From JTS-RE37 sp041744575 (GTDB lineage: Bacteria; Bacteroidota; Bacteroidia; Flavobacteriales; Flavobacteriaceae): a stretch of DNA of 20,502 bases. This document shows, piece by piece, positions 14,777-20,502 of this stretch. Below the pieces are notes generated by a model. It had not been told where the DNA came from. It saw nothing but the letters and a program-made list of their open reading frames with translations, and did not search any database. The position numbers and the translations under genes are program-made. Where the stretch lies: assembly GCA_041744575.1 (NCBI GenBank), contig JBGTKP010000038.1:1-20502 (forward strand). The letters are read 5' to 3'. Position 1 is the first letter of the stretch. Each line of letters opens with the position of its first letter.

Positions 14777-15511
14777 TCATAACAGCTGTGGATTAATATC
14801 CAGAATGTTATCGCGGATATATGATTTTACAAAACCTGAAGTAAAATGATCGCTGCCGGCAAAATCCTCTTTTTCCAAAAGTTGCAGGATATTTTTTCCG
14901 CGGAAAGCCGTTAGCATCGGAATCGAAAGTGGGGCATAACTGTAATGCCAGGGTTCAAATCTGAACCCTTTCCTTTTAGGGTCGTCGGTGTATACCAAAT
15001 GAAAATCATAGGTGATAGCATTCAGATCCATCCATTTTTTCAATCCTTCGTAAGGGCCGCTGACGTCAAACTTTTCTGCGACCAGCACATCGCCCTCTGT
15101 TTTTTTGCCCCCCTCTATAATGTCCATATCGGTTCCCCAATGATGTCTGCTGGTTCCGGGAATGGTAGAATATTGGATGATCTTGTCAAGAGCCTCCATA
15201 GGTTGCAACCCTTCCACATCCGTATAGCGCTGAAATTTCCTTTCAAATATGCCTTCCTGCTGGTCAAAACTCCGGTAACTGGAAACGATTTCTATCAGGA
15301 TGCCGTCTGCTTTGGCTGCTTCCTTCATGGCTACAAATGCCGCATGTGCTTCCTTTCTGAGATTGATATTCTCGCCAAACAGCGGAATTTTGGTTTTCCC
15401 CATCAATTCCGTTATGGCGTATTCTTTGTCCTGAAAGATGACCGGAGACGGCATGAGCGTAAGCGCCATCCCTGAAATACCGGTTTTCTCAATAAATGAC
15501 CTTCTTTTCAT
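14777..15511 (-). CDS. M15 family (VanY-like) peptidase with Tat-like signal
   Basis: This 244-residue protein is related to D-alanyl-D-alanine carboxypeptidases/endopeptidases that trim peptidoglycan peptides in the periplasm. Zinc ligands are H123 and D130 in SRHHWGTDMD and H189 in EPWHY, with E186 as the likely catalytic glutamate. SSYRSFDQQ (77-85) is the substrate-binding arginine region of the family. The N-terminus MKRRSFIEKTGISGMALTL resembles a twin-arginine signal followed by a hydrophobic stretch. The ATG at 15511 fits this. The real substrate (peptidoglycan or another D-amino-acid peptide) cannot be told from sequence. The M48 gene follows after 40 bases. Confidence 0.92.
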   Translation of the reverse strand: MKRRSFIEKTGISGMALTLMPSPVIFQDKEYAITELMGKTKIPLFGENINLRKEAHAAFVAMKEAAKADGILIEIVSSYRSFDQQEGIFERKFQRYTDVEGLQPMEALDKIIQYSTIPGTSRHHWGTDMDIIEGGKKTEGDVLVAEKFDVSGPYEGLKKWMDLNAITYDFHLVYTDDPKRKGFRFEPWHYSYAPLSIPMLTAFRGKNILQLLEKEDFAGSDHFTSGFVKSYIRDNILDINPQLL

Positions 15512-15557
15512 TCTGCTCCGCTGTTTAGCACATTTGCAGCCCCGGAGGACCTAAAGC

Positions 15558-15579
15558 TACTGCAGGCTATCCTGCAGTA
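15558..15579. repeat. Perfect 9-bp hairpin upstream of the M15 gene
   Basis: TACTGCAGG (15558-15566) and CCTGCAGTA (15571-15579) pair perfectly with a four-base loop. No T tract follows on either strand, so it is not a standard terminator. It begins four bases downstream of a -7-like element for the leftward M15 gene, so it would lie at or very near the 5' end of that mRNA. Confidence 0.55.
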
Positions 15580-15582
15580 CCC

Positions 15583-15590
15583 CAAAGGTA
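15583..15590 (-). promoter_or_regulatory. Putative -7 element for the M15-M48 unit
   Basis: On the minus strand this is TACCTTTG, an exact TAnnTTTG match, 71 bases before the M15 ATG. No clear -33 TTG is present at the usual distance, where the sequence is AT-rich. Confidence 0.35.
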
Positions 15591-15661
15591 GCAAGTAATT
15601 TAAAAATTTAATGGGAAATAAGATTTTATAGGAAAGATGGCTTCCCTGGCTGCGAAAAAAT

Positions 15662-16804
15662 CTATTTTGAGAGATATAGATATCCCTGTTTTTTAGTGTC
15701 GGAACCTGACAGGGTTAAAAGATAATAATAGATGCCTGCTGCCAGACCTGTATTAGATTTTGTTACCCGGCCGCTATTGGAGTAACCGCTAAAATCATTG
15801 GTATAGTTATCATTGGAATAGACCAGGATCCCATATCTGTTGAAAATCTGCAAACCATTACCCGTTGTGTTCTCCAGGCCCGGAAAGATCAGGTAATCGT
15901 TAAAGCCATCATTGTTGGGAGAAAGTAAATAATTATTGGTTGCCACTCCCGAGGAGGGAACGGCCTTTCCGAATGTAACAACAGAATAATGATCAGGGAT
16001 ATAGGTGACCGAACTAATTTTACCTTCTTGAATGTTCCCGGAGATGGCGGTTTTCCCAAGATTTTCCCATCTGTTATTAGCGGTATGCCAGCCGGCGATT
16101 GTCAGTTCTTCTGTCGATTGCACAAGAGATTCGAGCCTGCTGTTCTGATCCCAGGTAAGGCGAATAATCGCGGGAGACCCTCCGCTAATTTTCCAGCATT
16201 CATAAGAACTGATGGTAAGAAGTCCGGAGCTTATCCCTGATACAGGTAAAAGAGAGTTTGCAGGACCAATGCTGGTAGGGTTGGCCCTAAAATAACCGGC
16301 CCGAATACTTTCGGAATTCGTTTCGGAAAACAGGCTTACCGGCCGCAAAGAAACGGCATCGCCAACGGGAAAACGGAATTGGGAAACACCGGCGACAGAA
16401 ATAAAACCTGCCACTTTTGAAGATTCCGAGTCTCCCGTATAAAACGCATCCTCCATAAATTCAAGACTGATCTCAGGGCTGGAAGGGGGGGTAAATAAAT
16501 TTCCTTCGATAAAGTTGAGGTTATTTCTCACTTTGAGAGTGGTTCTTAATGCCCAGGAGGCCGGGGTAAAGATTTCAAGATCCCAGAAAGCAATTTCCTG
16601 TTTGCCGCTCAGTTGATGGTCATTTTGCCCATATAATCCAGCCAGTCCTCGGTTCTGATCAAAGGACCCGTCATTGCGAATCGGGCCATGGAATCCTATC
16701 TGACCTTCAGAAAAAATTCTTAAGTTTCCTTCATTGTAAAAGTTTTCCTGGCCGTAAAATACATTGGCAGTCAACAGGAAAAGCAGAAGTATCCATCGTT
16801 TCAT
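15662..16804 (-). CDS. Secreted protein with T9SS type-B (gliding-motility-associated) C-terminal domain
   Basis: This 380-residue protein has a signal peptide (MKRWILLLFLLTANVFYGQ, cut after residue about 19). Its C-terminal domain, about residues 290-380, begins LLSPNNDGFNDYLIFPG and continues with IFNRYGILVY and AAGIYYYLLTL. This matches the CHU_C/gliding-motility C-terminal domain, which directs type IX secretion across the outer membrane. The middle part (residues about 20-285) is beta-rich, has no enzyme motif I recognise, and includes FPVGDAVSLRPVSLF. The frame extends upstream to 16849, into the preceding gene, but the ATG at 16804 gives a proper signal peptide. It begins two bases after the stop of the giant repeat protein, so the two are almost certainly translated from one mRNA. 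Confidence 0.92.
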   Translation of the reverse strand: MKRWILLLFLLTANVFYGQENFYNEGNLRIFSEGQIGFHGPIRNDGSFDQNRGLAGLYGQNDHQLSGKQEIAFWDLEIFTPASWALRTTLKVRNNLNFIEGNLFTPPSSPEISLEFMEDAFYTGDSESSKVAGFISVAGVSQFRFPVGDAVSLRPVSLFSETNSESIRAGYFRANPTSIGPANSLLPVSGISSGLLTISSYECWKISGGSPAIIRLTWDQNSRLESLVQSTEELTIAGWHTANNRWENLGKTAISGNIQEGKISSVTYIPDHYSVVTFGKAVPSSGVATNNYLLSPNNDGFNDYLIFPGLENTTGNGLQIFNRYGILVYSNDNYTNDFSGYSNSGRVTKSNTGLAAGIYYYLLTLSGSDTKKQGYLYLSK

Positions 16805-16806
16805 GA

Positions 16807-19800
16807 TTACTTTATTTGCTGCCAGTCGCTTCCATCGCTTTGGATCCAAAGTATATTATTCGAGGATATTGTGGTGGTGTTGTTGCCGGAATGCGATTTA
16901 TAGGCACTGATTGTTCTGCTACCTGAATTGGCATTCTTAATGATATAGATGCGCCCTGTGGCGCTCGAAGCCGAAGGAAGGGTTATATTATGACTGCCCC
17001 CCAGGATTATGGTGTGATGCGTGGCATTCAGCGTTATATTGCCGGTGGTGGTAATGATGGCCGTTGCCACGGCACCAGGCGATGCCACGGGTACAGAAAA
17101 TACGGTACCTGTAAGGAGGAGACCGCTGCCGGCACTGTAGGTTGTGTCGTCATCGCCGTCTGATATTCCGGATGGCACATCGGTAAGACTCGTAAAGCTA
17201 CCACCAAAATCATCGGTGCTGTCTGTATCAAGATCGGCAGGGACATTTGAAAGGTCGGTAAAACTTCCACTAAAATCGTCCGTACCATCGGTATCCAAAT
17301 TGGCAGGTACGTTGGTCAGGTCCGTAAAGCTTCCCGAGAAGTCATCGGTGCTGTCGGTATCAAGATTCAAGGGTACATTGCTCAGGTCGCCGAAGTCACC
17401 ACTAAAATCATTTGTGCTATCCGTATCCAGGTTAGCAGGGACATCAGAAAGGTCGGTAAAACTGCCACTGAAATCGTCTGTGCTATCTGTGTCAAGATTG
17501 GCAGGGATATTGTTCAGATCGCCGAAGTCACCTGAAAAATCGTCCGTGCTATCGGTATCCAGGTTGGCAGGGACATTGCTCAGATCGCCAAAGTCGCCGC
17601 TGAAATCGTCTGTACTATCCGTGTCCAGGTTGGCAGGAACATCAGAAAGATCCGTAAAACTGCCGCTGAAGTCATCCGTACTATCCGTATCAAGATTCAA
17701 GGGTACATTGCTCAGGTCGCCGAAGTCCCCTGAAAAATCGTCCGTGCTATCGGTATCCAGGTTGGCAGGGACATTGCTCAGATCGCCAAAGTCGCCTGAA
17801 AAATCATCCGTACTATCAGTGTCCAGGTTGGCAGGAACGTCAGAAAGATCCGTAAAACTGCCACTGAAATCGTCTGTGCTATCTGTATCAAGATTTGCAG
17901 GGATGTTGCTCAGGTCCCCGAAGTCGCCACTGAAGTCATCCGTGCTATCTGTATCCAGATTTGCAGGGATGTTGTTCAGATCCCCGAAGTCGCCTGAAAA
18001 ATCGTCTGTACTGTCTGTGTCAAGATTGGCTGGCACATTGCTCAGATCGCCAAAGTCGCCTGAAAAATCATCCGTACTATCAGTATCCAGACTGGCAGGG
18101 ACATCAGAAAGGTCGGTAAAACTGCCACTGAAATCGTCTGTGCTATCTGTGTCAAGATTGGCAGGGATATTGTTCAGATCGCCGAAGTCACCTGAAAAAT
18201 CGTCCGTGCTGTCTGTATCGAGGTTAACAGGAACGTCAGAAAGATCCGTAAAACTGCCACCAAAGTCGTCGGTGCTATCGGTATCCAGGTTGCCAGGGAC
18301 ATTGCTGAGATCTCCAAAGTCACCGGAAAAATCATCTGTACTATCAGTATCCAGGTTGGCAGGAACGTCAGAAAGATCCGTAAAACTGCCACTGAAATCA
18401 TCTGTGCTATCCGTATCAAGATTCAAGGGTACATTGCTCAGGTCGCCGAAGTCCCCTGAAAAATCGTCCGTGCTGTCTGTATCGAGGTTAACAGGAACGT
18501 CAGAAAGATCCGTAAAACTGCCACTGAAGTCATCCGTGCTATCTGTATCCAGATTTGCAGGGATGTTGTTCAGGTCCCCGAAGTCGCCTGAAAAATCGTC
18601 TGTGCTGTCTGTGTCAAGATTGGCTGGCACATTGCTCAGATCGCCGAATTCACCACTAAAATCGTCTGTGCTATCTGTATCAATATTGGCAGGGACATTG
18701 CTCAGATCGCCAAAGTCGCCGCTGAAATCGTCTGTACTATCAGTGTCCAGGTTGGCAGGAACATCAGAAAGATCCGTAAAACTGCCACTGAAGTCATCCG
18801 TGCTGTCTGTATCCAGATTTGCAGGGATGTTGCTCAGGTCCCCGAAGTCGCCTGAAAAATCATCCGTACTATCCGTATCAAGATTGGCTGGCAAATTGCT
18901 CAGGTCGCCGAAGTCACCTGAAAAGTCGTCCGTGCTGTCTGTATCCAGATTGCCAGGGACATTGCTGAGATCTCCAAAGTCACCGGAAAAATCATCTGTA
19001 CTGTCTGTATCGAGGTTGGCTGGAACATCAGAAAGATCCGTAAAACTGCCACCAAAGTCGTCGGTGTTATCTGTATCCAGATTCATAGGTACATTGCTCA
19101 GGTCGCCGAAGTCACCTGAAAAATCATCCGTACTATCCGTATCAAGATTGGCTGGCAAATTGCTCAGGTCGCCGAAGTCACCTGAAAAATCGTCCGTGCT
19201 GTCTGTATCAAGATTTGCAGGGACATTGCTCAGCTCGCCGAAGTCACCACTGAAATCGTCCGTACTATCTGTATCAAGATTCACTGGCACATTGCTCAGG
19301 TCCCCAAAATCGCCGCTGAAATCGTCTGTACTATCAGTGTCCAGACTAACAGGGACATCAGAAAGGTCCGTAAAACTGCCACTGAAATCGTCTATGCTGT
19401 CTGTATCAAGATTTGCAGGGATGTTGTTCAGGTCCCCGAAGTCGCCTGAAAAATCGTCTGTACCGTCTGTGTCAAGATTCACTGGCACATTGATCAGATC
19501 GCCAAAGTCACCACTGAAATCATCCGTGCTGTCTGTATCCAGATTCACAGGCACATTGCTCAGGTCCCCGAAGTCGCCACTGAAATCATCGGAACTATCT
19601 GTGTCAAGATTGGAAGGGACGTTGTTCAAGTCGCCAAAGTCCCCACTAAAATCATCGGTGCTATCGGTATCCAGGTTGGCAGGGACATCAGAAAGGTCCG
19701 TAAAACTGCCACTGAAATCGTCTGTGCTGTCTGTATCGAGGTTAACAGGAACGTCAGAAAGATCCGTAAAACTGCCACTGAAATCATCACCTGAATTCGA

Positions 19801-20442
19801 ATCGTACCCACTCAGATTCAGGGTAGTGCCGTCAGGATCATCAGACAGGGTAAGAATGCCAGAGGAAAATCGCAGGCTCTGGATTTCATTCTGACTGTCC
19901 GCATCGGGATCATTAACGTTCAGACTAAGCCTATTTCCATCGGTAATTGAAATATTTCCCGGGCTGTTATCAGTGGTCAGGCGTTGATTGCCACCCCCGG
20001 AAATGCGGATATTAGAAGTTTCAGCAAGCTCATTGGTGTAGGTTATGGTACCATCTTGATTGTCGATGAGGGTAGTTGTTGTTTCGGGCTGTCCGTCAAA
20101 GGACACCATAGTGCCCTGGTGATCCTGTAATGTAATGGTACCATCTCCGTTCTCCACAAAAGAAAGCGAGGGAATTGTTTCGCCCTCACACAAATTTGAC
20201 CAGAGATTGCCATTATAGTAATGAACACAATCCGTTGTGGTATTGTAGACAATGGCACCTCGCAACGGGACGATGGCCATCATTTCAGACGTCGTTACCC
20301 GTGTGAGTACCAGCGCCTTGGTATGGCTATCGAGTTCAAGCAGGGATGACGAATGAATACTACTGATATCGTCCCCGATTTTAACCTGTCCAAACGTGAT
20401 TTGTATGCTCAGAACCAGGATTATGCCCCACCCAGTTTTCAT
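16807..20442 (-). CDS. Giant exported repeat protein (40 x 22-residue acidic repeats), putative surface fibre or adhesin
   Basis: The 1211-residue protein has a signal peptide (MKTGWGIILVLSIQITFGQ). Residues about 20-88 (VKIGDDISSIHSSSLLELDS through ALVLTRVTTSEMMAI to HYYNGNLWSNLC) form a head common in Bacteroidota surface and tail-fibre-like proteins, with cysteines 72 and 85. Two DGTITY/DGTITL-type segments follow (about 98-150), then a linker. Residues 219-1098 are 40 perfect-length repeats. The 113-residue end (TTYSAGSGLLLTGTVFSV ... GRIYIIKNANSGSRTI ... WIQSDGSDWQQIK) resembles C-terminal modules of fibre proteins. No T9SS sorting domain is present. It heads a two-gene unit, with the T9SS-domain protein starting two bases after the stop. 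Function as an adhesin, fibre or S-layer-like coat is inference. No promoter is clear in the 60 bases before the window edge. Confidence 0.9.
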   Translation of the reverse strand: MKTGWGIILVLSIQITFGQVKIGDDISSIHSSSLLELDSHTKALVLTRVTTSEMMAIVPLRGAIVYNTTTDCVHYYNGNLWSNLCEGETIPSLSFVENGDGTITLQDHQGTMVSFDGQPETTTTLIDNQDGTITYTNELAETSNIRISGGGNQRLTTDNSPGNISITDGNRLSLNVNDPDADSQNEIQSLRFSSGILTLSDDPDGTTLNLSGYDSNSGDDFSGSFTDLSDVPVNLDTDSTDDFSGSFTDLSDVPANLDTDSTDDFSGDFGDLNNVPSNLDTDSSDDFSGDFGDLSNVPVNLDTDSTDDFSGDFGDLINVPVNLDTDGTDDFSGDFGDLNNIPANLDTDSIDDFSGSFTDLSDVPVSLDTDSTDDFSGDFGDLSNVPVNLDTDSTDDFSGDFGELSNVPANLDTDSTDDFSGDFGDLSNLPANLDTDSTDDFSGDFGDLSNVPMNLDTDNTDDFGGSFTDLSDVPANLDTDSTDDFSGDFGDLSNVPGNLDTDSTDDFSGDFGDLSNLPANLDTDSTDDFSGDFGDLSNIPANLDTDSTDDFSGSFTDLSDVPANLDTDSTDDFSGDFGDLSNVPANIDTDSTDDFSGEFGDLSNVPANLDTDSTDDFSGDFGDLNNIPANLDTDSTDDFSGSFTDLSDVPVNLDTDSTDDFSGDFGDLSNVPLNLDTDSTDDFSGSFTDLSDVPANLDTDSTDDFSGDFGDLSNVPGNLDTDSTDDFGGSFTDLSDVPVNLDTDSTDDFSGDFGDLNNIPANLDTDSTDDFSGSFTDLSDVPASLDTDSTDDFSGDFGDLSNVPANLDTDSTDDFSGDFGDLNNIPANLDTDSTDDFSGDFGDLSNIPANLDTDSTDDFSGSFTDLSDVPANLDTDSTDDFSGDFGDLSNVPANLDTDSTDDFSGDFGDLSNVPLNLDTDSTDDFSGSFTDLSDVPANLDTDSTDDFSGDFGDLSNVPANLDTDSTDDFSGDFGDLNNIPANLDTDSTDDFSGSFTDLSDVPANLDTDSTNDFSGDFGDLSNVPLNLDTDSTDDFSGSFTDLTNVPANLDTDGTDDFSGSFTDLSNVPADLDTDSTDDFGGSFTSLTDVPSGISDGDDDTTYSAGSGLLLTGTVFSVPVASPGAVATAIITTTGNITLNATHHTIILGGSHNITLPSASSATGRIYIIKNANSGSRTISAYKSHSGNNTTTISSNNILWIQSDGSDWQQIK
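17149..19788 (-). repeat. Tandem array of 40 x 66-bp units
   Basis: The array is 2640 bases, exactly 40 units of 66 bases, with no insertion or deletion, coding residues 219-1098. Two unit types alternate irregularly: type A with SFTDLSDVP (15 units) and type B with DFGDLSNVP or close variants (25 units), each followed by xNLDTDST and DDFSG. End units are the most divergent (38-40, next to the C-terminal module). A 116-base block at 17435-17550 recurs exactly at 18095-18210, ten units away, showing block duplication. Synonymous codons differ greatly among units while the residues stay nearly fixed. Confidence 0.97.
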
Positions 20443-20502
20443 TGATATTGTGGAATATTAAGATTCGGGCGAAAATAACCTTAATCAGTATCCTGAAAGA
20501 AT

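Noticed and set aside
16807..17146. A T9SS C-terminal sorting domain at the end of the giant protein.
   Set aside because: The end (GRIYIIKN ... WIQSDGSDWQQIK) lacks the SPNNDGxND and NRYG features that are clear in the neighbouring protein. It looks like a fibre-type end module instead.
17149..19788. CRISPR-like regular repeats.
   Set aside because: The repeats are directly adjacent 66-base coding units with no unique spacers, and no cas genes are present.
17144..19894. A 916-codon open frame on the plus strand, made of repeated SSVLSVSRLAG/LLRSPKSPEK units.
   Set aside because: It lies antisense to the giant repeat gene. Because the unit is 66 bases (a multiple of three), one stop-free unit leaves the whole array open. 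It has no signal peptide, ribosome site or family resemblance, whereas the minus-strand frame has a proper head, tail and signal peptide.

Overview
The window looks like chromosomal DNA from a member of the Bacteroidota, most likely a (probably marine) Flavobacteriia. The reasons are the complete sodium-pumping NADH:quinone oxidoreductase operon followed by apbE, several protein families typical of flavobacteria, -7 promoter elements of the form TAnnTTTG, and a protein with a gliding-motility/type IX secretion (T9SS) C-terminal domain. No tRNA, rRNA, transposase, integrase, CRISPR array or phage gene was recognised.

Left part (1-7657, plus strand): nqrABCDEF lie almost end to end and encode the six-subunit Na+-pumping respiratory complex. 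A rho-independent terminator follows nqrF. A short cytosolic protein of unknown function and apbE come next, overlapping by 23 bases. ApbE attaches FMN covalently to threonines of NqrB and NqrC, so pump and maturation enzyme sit together, separated by what looks like a partial transcription stop.

Middle part (7702-12521, minus strand): in transcription order these are gpmI (glycolytic phosphoglycerate mutase), a mercuric-reductase-like flavoprotein disulfide reductase without the mercury-binding cysteines, map (methionine aminopeptidase) and a SAM-dependent methyltransferase. Gaps are 68-89 bases, so they may be one operon. The methyltransferase has a strong Shine-Dalgarno sequence inside a perfect palindrome.

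Centre right (12522-15511): a 413-base divergent promoter region precedes a small secreted ankyrin-repeat protein on the plus strand. It converges, through a bidirectional terminator, on a 55-residue membrane protein. After about 360 bases without a recognisable gene come, on the minus strand, an M48 zinc metalloprotease and, upstream of it, a VanY-like M15 peptidase with a Tat-like signal.

Right part (15662-20442, minus strand): a two-gene unit. The first gene encodes a 1211-residue exported protein whose core is 40 uninterrupted 22-residue repeats (880 residues, with no basic residue and about 238 acidic ones). Two bases after its stop begins a 380-residue protein with a signal peptide and a T9SS type-B C-terminal domain. 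This pair is the most unusual content of the window. It may be a surface fibre or adhesin with its secreted partner, although the large protein itself carries no T9SS sorting domain.
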